Origin: a virus
Virus record (IMG/VR): IMGVR_UViG_3300032242_002404
Span: 1-46,594 of that record
Direction: 5' to 3' (one strand)
Length of the DNA stretch: 46,594 nt
Below, in pieces: positions 16,101 to 23,949 of this stretch. The translations under genes were made by a program, and so were the position numbers. Position 1 is the stretch's first letter. Each line of letters opens with the position of its first letter. The notes under the pieces were generated by a model that was not told where the DNA came from, searched no databases, and saw only the letters and a program-made list of their open reading frames with translations.

Positions 16101-19100
16101 CTTTGTAAACAACTGATGTATTTTCATTTGTTAATAAAACATTGTATGTATCTCCACCTGATTTAACACCCATAATAGTTACTTCCGCAGATGCTATATC
16201 AGGAGAATTTGATGAACCATCTTTTAAAGTAACTCTCCAAACTGCTGTTTGACCAGGAGATGTAGAGTCACCAGAACCAATTTCTAATGTATTAGTTGTT
16301 GATGTTGCTGAATATATGTTACCATCTTTATAGAATGTATAATAAAGTAAAGATGATGTTGTATTAAATGCAGTTGCCGTAAGAATAATATTTCCTTGCG
16401 GTGAAACTACACTACCATCTCCATCAAAATTTACCGTTGTTGATGTTGATGATATTGATAATGAACGAGCTGCTTTACCATCATTTACTTTTGTAAAATT
16501 TTGAGTTGATGATAAAGTATATGAACCAGTTGTGTGTCCAGGTAAAAGTGAGTACGGATATACTACAAAATTATATTGTACACTTGCAGATGGTGCATCC
16601 ATTGTACTAAATCCACTAACAAATAATGAAGCAGAATCTACCGATGATGTATAAAGTTTTCCAGGTTTGATATGATTACCAACTACTGATGCAGTTACAT
16701 ATGTTCCAGGTAAACCACTACTTGTATAAATTAAATAATCAGTTCCCTCTAATAATTGTATCTTTGTATTTGCTGCTGTATAACCTTTTGCAACACCACT
16801 TTCCGATGAATTGATTGTTACATTTGCAGGAGTTACAATAATTTGAATTGGAGGTGCACCTGCTAATGCTTTTGTATAATTTTGTACAACACTTTGTGTA
16901 TAATATGATGATGTAAAATAAGGGTGTATTTCAAAATCATAAGTAATACTTCCACTTAATTGTGTCATATTACTCATACTTGTCATATTAAATGAAGAAG
17001 TATTTGTAAAATCAATATTACCAGGAGTTATATTTGATGCACTAATTGCGTTGTAAGATGCTGTCCAGAATGTACCAGGTTTTTGAGAACTAGTAAATGC
17101 CAAATATAATGTACCTTGTTTAACTTTAATTGATGTATCTGTTGGAGTATATGTACCAACATTTCCTTTTGCATCCGAAGGTAAATTTACCGATGCAGGT
17201 GTTACTTCAAAAACAATTGAATCATCTCCTGGTTTACCTTCAGGAACAATCTGCCATGTTTTTGCAACAACAACCGATGATGTTGTATATGGTTCGGTGT
17301 AAGTAAAACTAATATTTAAATGTCTACTTTCATTTGTAGATGTATAATCATACAATTCACCACTTTCATTATCAACAATATAATATGCATATTCAGGATA
17401 ACCAGAATCAATAGTTAATTTATTATCATCTATTGCGGTTACTGTAATTCTTGGGTCAACACTTTGTGTTGCGTAATACAAATAATAATGAGGAACATAA
17501 TCATCATCAATTGACATTGATGGATATACTAAAATAGATGCAGATGCTGCTTGTGTATTTGCACCTCTAATATAAAACGATGCCGTTGCACTAGCAGATA
17601 CCGGAGTAAATATAGTTTGTGTTCTTGGTTGTATTGTAAAATGTTCCGTACTATAATCTAAGAAACCAGTTCCCAAACCATCTTGCAAATCCGTTAATAA
17701 AGTTGTTGCTAATATAGATGCAGATGTAGAACCGGTTGGCATCAAATAAACTGCTAATTGTTTATTTAATTGTGCCTTCAAAGTATCTCTTGTGAAGATA
17801 GCATTGTAATTTAATTCTCCAGTTCCTAATGAACCGGTTGTAATACCAACTAAGAAACCACTTGAACTTGCTTGCGTTAAAGTTATATATTTTGAACCAG
17901 ATAATACATGCAGTTGATTTGCTGCTCTACCTTTGATTGCGTTACTCTTTAAATTGATTGTATTAACACCATCAACAACATAAGCCTGTAATTCTAAACT
18001 TTGTGTACTGCTATTTCTAATTTCAGTACCATTGTATGCTTTGATAAAATAATTAACACCACCAAATCCGTCCAATACTCTTGTGATAATAACGGTATCA
18101 GTTACACCCTCACATTCTCCAGTTATTTGTACATATTGGACATTTATATCAGGTCTTGAACCTGTAAAATGTTGAACAGTCAAATATGGAACTGAACTTG
18201 TTATATCGTTTAAAAGACCAGGATAAACATTATCAAAACTTGCCGTATATTGAGAACCTGATAATACATTTCCAAAAAAATCTATTGATTGTGATGTGAA
18301 ATGTACTGAACCTGTTAATAATGTTTTTTGTAAATTAAATGCAATTGATGTTGGTGCAACTGGGTTAGAACCAGAATCAAATTGGAAATAAAGAGATGAT
18401 GGATTTAATTTTAAACTTTTTGTAATAGTTTGTAAATTACCACCATTAAATGTTTTTGTAGCATTTACTAAAACAGGTACATAGTTGTTGTTAATATCAT
18501 AAAATTCAAAACGATAATCAAATGTTTCAAATGGTAAACTTCTAGGTACAGGTTCAATAAATGTAATTGCATCAGGAGAAAATGATGTTTCCTGTGCAGC
18601 AGTTAAACTTACATTTGCAATATACCAACCAGTTCCAACTACTTCAAAATATAATTTTGCATTTTGTATTTGTTGTGGTACTGCAAAGTTTGTTGTATAT
18701 GTTCCTTTTTGTGTTAAATTATCTGCGGATGAATATGTTACAATATTTGTTTGATATGCAACATTAGTTCCGTTTATTAAAGATGAACCCGAAATGAATG
18801 CTTTGATGTAATTTGTTGGAGATATATTTGTGAATAATCTTAAATCAAATTCCAATGCATATTCGGTTCCAGTATTAAATGTTAAGCTTTGAGTTGTAAA
18901 AAATTTATTAGTCCCAACACTATCTAATTTAACCGAATCAAATAAAAAATCTTGATTAAATGTTGTTGTTAGATTATTAGATGATGTTACCCAATATTGT
19001 GTAAGAATTGGTTGAGTAAATTGTCCATAATAATCCAATAAAGCATTTTGAGTATCACTACCAAAATTTCTCAACAATTCATTTGCTTCTAAAGGAATTT

Positions 19101-20070
19101 CTTGAACAAATTGATAATCTCCTAATTGTGATTGTGATTTACGATACACTTTTACTCTAGCTACATCACCAGTAAATGTTGCTAAATCACTAATATCAAT
19201 TTGTGCAAATGAACCTGTTAATGCACTCTTTACTGAAAATGCTCCTTCAATATAATTGAAAGAAGCTGTGTATCTTTGGTTTGTAAAATTAGCTACATTA
19301 CCATTTACATCAGTATATGGATTTTTTACTAATAGTTGTGTATTATTAATAATTTCACTTACAACTGGATTATATCCTAAATCGGTTAGTTCTAATGTTG
19401 TTCCTACCATAGAACCCGTCCATGTACTTCCATCAGTTGTTGTAAGATTATATGTGGTTGGTAATGTGTATGATGTTAATGATTGACCTAATGCAGGTAA
19501 TATTGCTGTACCATTTACAAAACCTTTTTTAGTTACTGTATTTGTAGTTGTTGAGTATAAAGGTTTTACAACTTCGGTTATAGCTATTTTAGGTCTTTTG
19601 TAAAATCTAACCTTTTCTTCATTTCTTAATAATCGGTTGATTTTAAAACTTTTTTCCCACTTTACATTGTAAACATTTGCCCACTCGGCCGGAATATCTT
19701 TAGTAACACCAGCATCTCTATATTTTTTTAATTCACCTAAAATTGTAATCTTTCCTAAACCAATTGGTGTATCTTCATAAACATAAACAGCAATAACTTT
19801 TGAAGTTCCCTCATAGTATTGAGGAATACCCATACCTGGTTCAAAATAAATAGGATTTCCCTGAACATCTAATATTTCTATTTTTAGTTCAGTAGTTTCT
19901 TTAAGATACTCACTACCCTCAATTAAAAAACCATTTATACCACCTGTAAATGTATCCTTAAATTCACTAATTCTAAAATAATCCGAATTAGGATTTGTAT
20001 CATTTAAAAAAGTTTGATAATTGGTTAAATGAACATCTAAATTATCTGCGTACTTCTTAATTCTTGCCAT
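13153..20070 (-). CDS. Giant tail fibre/central fibre protein with carbohydrate-binding-like and collagen-like segments
   Basis: A 2305-residue structural protein. The N-terminal 130 residues (FRISEFKDTFTGGINGFLIEG region) likely attach to the tail. A long array of beta-sandwich modules follows; two adjacent units of about 125 residues start near 950 (FEVTPASVNLPSD) and 1073 (IIVTPANVTINSS), with a third related start near 1200. Three CBM5/12-like modules with RGxWxA/RGNYDAG, a D-x-V-x-Y strand and a YW end lie near 1447, 1655 and 1733. A Gly-X-Y stretch at 1707-1731 includes QPG and PPG triplets. Residues about 1785-1870 match fibre segments of gpJ/central-fibre proteins (LLAQDATITRGLVIGTDGS, YLYWDDNDLTISG). 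The last 150 residues form an aromatic-rich tip. It probably carries host recognition. Confidence 0.8.
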   Translation of the reverse strand: MARIKKYADNLDVHLTNYQTFLNDTNPNSDYFRISEFKDTFTGGINGFLIEGSEYLKETTELKIEILDVQGNPIYFEPGMGIPQYYEGTSKVIAVYVYEDTPIGLGKITILGELKKYRDAGVTKDIPAEWANVYNVKWEKSFKINRLLRNEEKVRFYKRPKIAITEVVKPLYSTTTNTVTKKGFVNGTAILPALGQSLTSYTLPTTYNLTTTDGSTWTGSMVGTTLELTDLGYNPVVSEIINNTQLLVKNPYTDVNGNVANFTNQRYTASFNYIEGAFSVKSALTGSFAQIDISDLATFTGDVARVKVYRKSQSQLGDYQFVQEIPLEANELLRNFGSDTQNALLDYYGQFTQPILTQYWVTSSNNLTTTFNQDFLFDSVKLDSVGTNKFFTTQSLTFNTGTEYALEFDLRLFTNISPTNYIKAFISGSSLINGTNVAYQTNIVTYSSADNLTQKGTYTTNFAVPQQIQNAKLYFEVVGTGWYIANVSLTAAQETSFSPDAITFIEPVPRSLPFETFDYRFEFYDINNNYVPVLVNATKTFNGGNLQTITKSLKLNPSSLYFQFDSGSNPVAPTSIAFNLQKTLLTGSVHFTSQSIDFFGNVLSGSQYTASFDNVYPGLLNDITSSVPYLTVQHFTGSRPDINVQYVQITGECEGVTDTVIITRVLDGFGGVNYFIKAYNGTEIRNSSTQSLELQAYVVDGVNTINLKSNAIKGRAANQLHVLSGSKYITLTQASSSGFLVGITTGSLGTGELNYNAIFTRDTLKAQLNKQLAVYLMPTGSTSASILATTLLTDLQDGLGTGFLDYSTEHFTIQPRTQTIFTPVSASATASFYIRGANTQAASASILVYPSMSIDDDYVPHYYLYYATQSVDPRITVTAIDDNKLTIDSGYPEYAYYIVDNESGELYDYTSTNESRHLNISFTYTEPYTTSSVVVAKTWQIVPEGKPGDDSIVFEVTPASVNLPSDAKGNVGTYTPTDTSIKVKQGTLYLAFTSSQKPGTFWTASYNAISASNITPGNIDFTNTSSFNMTSMSNMTQLSGSITYDFEIHPYFTSSYYTQSVVQNYTKALAGAPPIQIIVTPANVTINSSESGVAKGYTAANTKIQLLEGTDYLIYTSSGLPGTYVTASVVGNHIKPGKLYTSSVDSASLFVSGFSTMDAPSASVQYNFVVYPYSLLPGHTTGSYTLSSTQNFTKVNDGKAARSLSISSTSTTVNFDGDGSVVSPQGNIILTATAFNTTSSLLYYTFYKDGNIYSATSTTNTLEIGSGDSTSPGQTAVWRVTLKDGSSNSPDIASAEVTIMGVKSGGDTYNVLLTNENTSVVYKVSGQITFDGTGTAIKATKGATTLTSVTSYDPANDVYDLNGLLIGNIGYYTTKIYAKSSHITLGGGLTPGSYVTGDPAQTVDITDWQYPTQYPTAFIIYEVDLENGRQKVYKTQSLAIQYEGNTGPGIVMRGEWSAATNYIGSVETTNYRRDAVIYGNNPVTYYAAVSGSGPGTYDGNSNLVGAHAPSGTTSDTAYWQYLGTQDFFVAAKIAIFEESYVKNTINVGTKNGTSGFANIVIAGGRTDPYIAIGQNATVGTAGTSGISAPATGIIGYNRPGIFMGIYEDGVAGTTGRFSIKTTSTSGKGMYWDGDTLTIVGAIRQVAPGYVEPSIRGAWAAGVTYYYHDIVTYGGSSWTCTSNPSHVSTNTTDTSTGYPSQGPWETSGGTSGTSGQPGTSGTNGPPGASGPGVVYRGNYDAGTAYYFTSGVRRDIVQYLGTYYITKANTTGNLPTNTSYWEAFGAQFTSVATDILLAQDATITRGLVIGTDGSYTGFIRSANATSLSAGKGYYLNNLGQFRLGDATNTAGAKYLYWDDNDLTISGIIRLKDSNNTTKVLLDYGTTSTADPANASSGTFLINGYSAGTATFQNGVLTGQGSNGYLQYPPGVDAGTIAPGQWPFAPTWNVVTTIYPTLTGAYEFTFSIPTTSLRKTTWISGTKHFGPLVEMRIYVKDQAGNSVYTGPGGVDYVDTPQYDADFSGNFGNQGNPSATNIVLYMSGANLIAGQSYVVSVQYILFNLEYDNYMTIDYYIPDFYVTYFAANASTVINQSGFNVGQDTDRYMYLKPSLLDSLDTTIFPTDGTHTNYSFQKRRTIGEIGGTFLLLNSHHQEWHNSRQQIYIQNASYPRSNRAAGGNFMTSYFFGGYNRAFQIVRAYAMFEPDSSTNCTDIYTDLWWPYCMNIDKITYVTTNTFQVFFQEALQSTETWLNATADKPFYSVVLATNGTATGPVPKIVRIFDTYPTSFKMELDSEDSSGSRVNIIVYK
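14878..14952 (-). repeat. Collagen-like Gly-X-Y segment in the giant fibre
   Basis: Fibre residues 1707-1731 contain GTSGTSGQPG and GTNGPPGASGPG triplets, with proline in the Y position at GQP and GPP, the position collagen prolyl-4-hydroxylases modify. The GTSGTSG motif recurs in the M15 hydrolase linker at 41238-42485. Confidence 0.75.
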
Positions 20071-20088
20071 ATTCTTATTAATAACAAT

Positions 20089-20125
20089 AATAAGTATTCA
20101 ATAATTAACTTTCATTATACTTATT
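20089..20125. promoter_or_regulatory. Inverted repeat between divergent genes (two facing ATACTTAT boxes)
   Basis: A perfect 9-bp inverted repeat, AATAAGTAT (20089-20097) and ATACTTATT (20117-20125), separated by 19 bp. Read outward, each arm gives ATACTTAT pointing at one of the two divergent genes: leftward to the giant fibre ATG at 20070 (19 nt) and rightward to the ribbon-helix-helix ATG at 20165 (40 nt). It may be a pair of divergent phage promoters, an operator for the regulator, or both. A second imperfect palindrome, AAATAT-N6-ATATTT, lies at 20143-20160. The 94-bp gap holds nothing else recognisable. Confidence 0.55.
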
Positions 20126-20164
20126 TCTAAAGAGAATATTAGAAATATAAAGAAATATTTAGTT

Positions 20165-20335
20165 ATGAAAAAATACGCAATGATACAAATAGATGCGGAG
20201 GTGCATCAGATGTTAAAAGAATTTTGTAAAGATAAAGGATATAAAATAAATGGGTTAGTAGAAACCCTAATAAAAGAAAAGGTGCAAGCTTCAAAACCTG
20301 CACCTAAGAATGTATTACCCGTTATTAGAAACTAA
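20165..20335 (+). CDS. Ribbon-helix-helix (Arc/MetJ-type) DNA-binding protein
   Basis: A 56-residue protein and the only rightward gene in the window. MIQIDAEVHQMLKEFCKDK (6-24) followed by GYKINGLVETLIKEKV (25-40) fits the strand-helix-helix fold: a short strand, helix A, a turn with GYKINGLV, and helix B. Such proteins bind DNA as dimers with the paired strand in the major groove, usually at inverted repeats. A 9-bp inverted repeat and a second palindrome lie just upstream, so autoregulation and control of the divergent fibre gene are reasonable inferences. The 3' end overlaps the convergent gp47-gp46 gene by 11 bp. A short Pro/Ala/Lys tail follows the fold. Confidence 0.8.
   Translation: MKKYAMIQIDAEVHQMLKEFCKDKGYKINGLVETLIKEKVQASKPAPKNVLPVIRN
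20268..20305 (-). terminator. Rho-independent-type terminator of the nuclease operon, inside the antisense gene
   Basis: On the minus strand a 7-bp perfect stem AGGTGCA/TGCACCT with a 12-nt loop is followed by TTTTCTTTTATT. It starts 20 nt after the stop codon of the gp47-gp46 fusion. It lies within the coding sequence of the rightward ribbon-helix-helix gene. Confidence 0.55.
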
Positions 20336-23300
20336 TCTTAGAAAAATTATTTTCTTTTCGGATTTCAATCAATCCATCTACAATATCTCTCATTTGTTCT
20401 AAGTGAGAAATCATCCATATAAAATCAAATTGAGTTTTTAAATATTGCATCATCATAAATAGGGATGATAAATTGTCTGCATCTAATGTTCCGAATCCTT
20501 CATCTATTACTAAGAAGTTAGGACGAGGTAATCCACAAATATTGATTAAAGCAACTCTTATTGCTAATCCTGATATGAATTTCTCCATACCACTACACAT
20601 CTCCAATGCCCACTCTCTATCCTCATAAACAATCTTTGCGTTAATATTCTTACCATCAGTATCCATTACAATACTGAAATCAACTACTTGTCCTAATATA
20701 TTATTAACTTCATCCTGAACAACAGGTAGAGCCTTTGCAATCAATTCATATGGAATACCATCTCTTTTAATAGCATCTAAGTAATATGTGTATAGTTCGT
20801 TTTTGGTTTCTAATTCTTTAACTTCTTTCATCTTACTTCTAGTAGTTGTAATAAAGTTTTTAATTGAACCTATTTCACCTGAAAGAGTTACTAATTTTTT
20901 ATTAGAATTTGCTATCTTAGTATTAAACTCTTTCTTTTCAGTTTCTAAAGATTGAATTTGTTCTTCAAGTTCTTTATTACTTTGGATTGTTTCTTCATTC
21001 TCATGATATTTTTTAATATCTTCTTCTGCAGTTTCTAATTGATTTTTGTATAATTCTTTTTTAGTAATCATACCATCAAATTCAAACACATAGTTTTTAT
21101 GAATAGATTTTGATTTTTCTAATTTAGTTTTAAAATCATTCCATTCATTATATTGTTCTTCCACACCTTCCATTGTATCTATGGTTTGTTGAATACCTGT
21201 ACAATCAATTAATGCTTGATTAACTATTTCCTCTAATTGAGGTAATGCATCTTTTGCTTTCGTTGCATCTTTAACAAATGTATTATCACAACAAAATTTA
21301 CAATTTGGGTCATACTCATGCTTATCCAAATGTTTAATCTTTTCCTTTGCTAAACTCAAATATAATTTTGCATTATCATAAGTTTTAGTTGCTTCGGTTA
21401 ATGCTTTTTGTTCCTGTTGGTAATTTGAATATGCAGTTTCAATATCAATAGTTCCATTAAATGATTTCTTTTCATCAATACTTTGCATTAAACCAACCAT
21501 CTTTTCCGTTATATCACTAATATCTTTACCTTTGTTTAACATTGCAGTTTCATTGGCTTGGTTACTAATTTCTAATTGTGATTTACGAATATTCAAATCA
21601 TCAATATTAGAACTAACACCAATTGGAACAATCTCTTTTGATAAATCATTTATTTTACTAATACAATCATCTTTAAAGAAAGTTAAACCATCTATGGTAG
21701 ATTGTAATTCTTCTAACTCACTTTGTTTAGTTACTAAGTCGGTTTCCTTTTGGGCCAACTCCGTCGTAAAATCCGTCCTTTTGAAATTTCTGATAAGAAC
21801 TGCCACTTCCTTAATGTCCTCAGTAGCCGTCTCATACAATTTATCAAATACCGTCAATCCCATAAATTGAGAAAGTAAATCCTTTCTTTCCGATTGAGAT
21901 TTATCAATGAATAGTGCATTGTTTCCTTGCAAACTCAAAGAAGTCATTACAAAGTCCTCATATCTACCAACATATCCTTCAATGATTTGATTTGTATCTC
22001 TTCTCTCCGTTCCGTTTAGGGATATACTTTGTCCATCCTCAAGTTTCCAAAAGTCAACATCCACTTTAACATTCTTTCCCTTATTAATAGTTCTTGCTTC
22101 TCTACGGATAAAGAAATCCTCACCTTCTATTTGGAAGTGTAGTTCACAAAAGAATTCTGATTTCTTATTGTTAAGGATATTTGCTGCTTTGTATGCTCTA
22201 CTACATTTGTCAAACAAACAAAAAGATATTGCGTCAAATAGAGATGATTTACCGGCTGCGTTTGGTGCGAACAATCCCATTAGTCCACCAACCTTATTAA
22301 AGTTTATCTCATTATCCTCACCATAAGAGAACATATTAGAGAATGTGAATTTAACAGGTTTCCAACTTATATTTCGGTTTATTTCCGAAAAGCTTATTCT
22401 ACTATTGATATCACGATTGATGCTCTCTATGCCTTCCAAATCCTCTTTGGTCACAAATGGCATCATTCTTTGTATGTATTCGGATATTAGGGATGTTTGA
22501 TAATTTACATCAGTTATATCTTCAAAGTCCAATTTGTTTTCTCTATCACCAGTTTTCTTTTTAGATAAACTATCCGTTCTAATAATTGTAAAATCCTCAA
22601 CACCATATCTCTTTTTGATTTCAGTCATTACTTTCTTAGTATCTGCCGTATCAGTATTAGATAATCGTACTCTCAATCTAGGTTTCAATGGCATATCATC
22701 CACAACAGGTACAATACCATTGTTTACATTTAAAGTATAATAACCATAATTGTTTTGGATATCCACTTCCTCATATTCCATTGTGTCTAAATCCCAAACT
22801 AAGAAACCATGTCTATCCAAACTCTCTCCAAAGTTTTGTTGAACTAATGAACCGGCATAAACACACTTACATCCTGTTTCTGAAATAAGTTCTTGTCTTT
22901 TATGAATATCTCCCAATAATGCTAAATCATAACCATCGAATATATCCGTTGTAAAATGTCTACTACTTACCACATATCCTACATCGGTTTGTGAATTATC
23001 AACAGGTCCGTGGAATAATGCAATCTTTTTATTTCCAAATAAAGTATTTGCTTTAGGCCAATTATCTTTGTTATCAAATATACTGAATACTGCAAAATCA
23101 ATTCCACCAATGGAATAAACTTGTGTATCTCTAAGATAATGGAAATTTGGTAGGTCTAATGCATCTACAATAGGTGTTAATACATCTAATCTATCCGTAT
23201 TATTCATGTTACAATCATGATTACCTGCAATAAGAATTGTAGTACATAATTTACTACATTCAGTAAATAACCAACTAATCTCTTTTAATAATTCAGGTGA

Positions 23301-23474
23301 CATTTCCAATTTAGCATGGGCAATATCCCCTGCTAAATAAATGATTGCATCATTTGTTCCTCTTTTTTTAATCTCTTCAAACATTTTGTAGAATACTTGT
23401 CTATATTCTCCATGTCTTTTCACATTACGAATATGAATATCCGCAATATGATAAATAGTTTTTAATCTATTCAT
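20325..23474 (-). CDS. Fused Mre11/SbcD-like nuclease and Rad50/SbcC-like ATPase (T4 gp47-gp46 fusion)
   Basis: A single chain joining two proteins that are separate in T4, where gp46/gp47 drive recombination-dependent replication and host DNA degradation. Counting from a TTG 13 codons upstream of the chosen ATG, the phosphoesterase part shows HIADIHIR (22-29), AGDIAHAK (61-68), AGNHD (96-100), FHGPVD (167-172) and GDIHKRQ (201-207). The ATPase part starts near 385 and shows Walker A GLFAPNAAGKSS (413-424), long coiled coils on each side of a zinc hook CKFC (738-741), a signature-like SGLAIRVAL (981-989), Walker B FLVIDEGFGTLD (1000-1011) and a switch His in MISHLEQ. The ATG at 23474 follows the upstream TAG by one base, so it is preferred over ATG 23504 and TTG 23513. 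All catalytic motifs seem intact. Confidence 0.92.
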   Translation of the reverse strand: MNRLKTIYHIADIHIRNVKRHGEYRQVFYKMFEEIKKRGTNDAIIYLAGDIAHAKLEMSPELLKEISWLFTECSKLCTTILIAGNHDCNMNNTDRLDVLTPIVDALDLPNFHYLRDTQVYSIGGIDFAVFSIFDNKDNWPKANTLFGNKKIALFHGPVDNSQTDVGYVVSSRHFTTDIFDGYDLALLGDIHKRQELISETGCKCVYAGSLVQQNFGESLDRHGFLVWDLDTMEYEEVDIQNNYGYYTLNVNNGIVPVVDDMPLKPRLRVRLSNTDTADTKKVMTEIKKRYGVEDFTIIRTDSLSKKKTGDRENKLDFEDITDVNYQTSLISEYIQRMMPFVTKEDLEGIESINRDINSRISFSEINRNISWKPVKFTFSNMFSYGEDNEINFNKVGGLMGLFAPNAAGKSSLFDAISFCLFDKCSRAYKAANILNNKKSEFFCELHFQIEGEDFFIRREARTINKGKNVKVDVDFWKLEDGQSISLNGTERRDTNQIIEGYVGRYEDFVMTSLSLQGNNALFIDKSQSERKDLLSQFMGLTVFDKLYETATEDIKEVAVLIRNFKRTDFTTELAQKETDLVTKQSELEELQSTIDGLTFFKDDCISKINDLSKEIVPIGVSSNIDDLNIRKSQLEISNQANETAMLNKGKDISDITEKMVGLMQSIDEKKSFNGTIDIETAYSNYQQEQKALTEATKTYDNAKLYLSLAKEKIKHLDKHEYDPNCKFCCDNTFVKDATKAKDALPQLEEIVNQALIDCTGIQQTIDTMEGVEEQYNEWNDFKTKLEKSKSIHKNYVFEFDGMITKKELYKNQLETAEEDIKKYHENEETIQSNKELEEQIQSLETEKKEFNTKIANSNKKLVTLSGEIGSIKNFITTTRSKMKEVKELETKNELYTYYLDAIKRDGIPYELIAKALPVVQDEVNNILGQVVDFSIVMDTDGKNINAKIVYEDREWALEMCSGMEKFISGLAIRVALINICGLPRPNFLVIDEGFGTLDADNLSSLFMMMQYLKTQFDFIWMISHLEQMRDIVDGLIEIRKENNFSKISF

Positions 23475-23475
23475 A

Positions 23476-23670
23476 CTATTTGTTATTTTTATTATATCCT
23501 TCATTAAATCCAATAAAATACACTTCCTCTATAAATGCTTTTGGAACTTTTATTTGATAATGATTACCATCCGCAGATGATAAAGTTATATCCCACATTA
23601 TTATGTCTTCTTTTTTTTCAAATACCAATGCTAATACTGCATCTGATACTACTTCTTTAATTTCTCTCAT
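23476..23670 (-). CDS. Hypothetical 64-residue protein in the replication operon
   Basis: A small acidic/aromatic protein with an N-terminal helix (MREIKEVVSDAVLALVFEKK), then a beta hairpin (WDITLSSADGNHYQIKVPKAF) and a short end. No family is recognised. It is sandwiched between the 91-residue gene (3-bp gap) and the nuclease fusion (1-bp gap), so it is expressed with replication and recombination proteins. Confidence 0.55.
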   Translation of the reverse strand: MREIKEVVSDAVLALVFEKKEDIIMWDITLSSADGNHYQIKVPKAFIEEVYFIGFNEGYNKNNK

Positions 23671-23673
23671 ATA

Positions 23674-23949
23674 TTATTTTTTTGTTATAGTGTAACCATT
23701 TTTATTTAATATAGCTATAATTGCTTCTTTATTTTTCATTGTAAAAGAATAAATTTTTTGATTATTTTTCTTTTTTTTCTTTTCCAATTGTTTTAATATA
23801 ATTTTTTCACCCATTGATATTACATTTGCTTCTGTACTGGGCTTTTCACTCATAGGTTTTAATGGTAGTGGTATATTTGATTTACTCATTAAACCAACAT
23901 CTACGCCATCCTTATATCTATTGTCTTTTATATTTGGATTGTTTTTCAT
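23674..23949 (-). CDS. Hypothetical 91-residue basic protein
   Basis: The N-terminal half is Pro/Lys-rich and probably disordered. Residues 48-91 contain a run of five lysines and then a small alpha/beta segment (FTMKNKEAIIAILNKNGYTITKK). It has no recognised family. Its ATG overlaps the primase stop by 4 bp (ATGA), indicating coupled translation, so it could be a primase accessory or nucleic-acid-binding protein; that is only inferred from context and charge. Confidence 0.55.
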   Translation of the reverse strand: MKNNPNIKDNRYKDGVDVGLMSKSNIPLPLKPMSEKPSTEANVISMGEKIILKQLEKKKKKNNQKIYSFTMKNKEAIIAILNKNGYTITKK

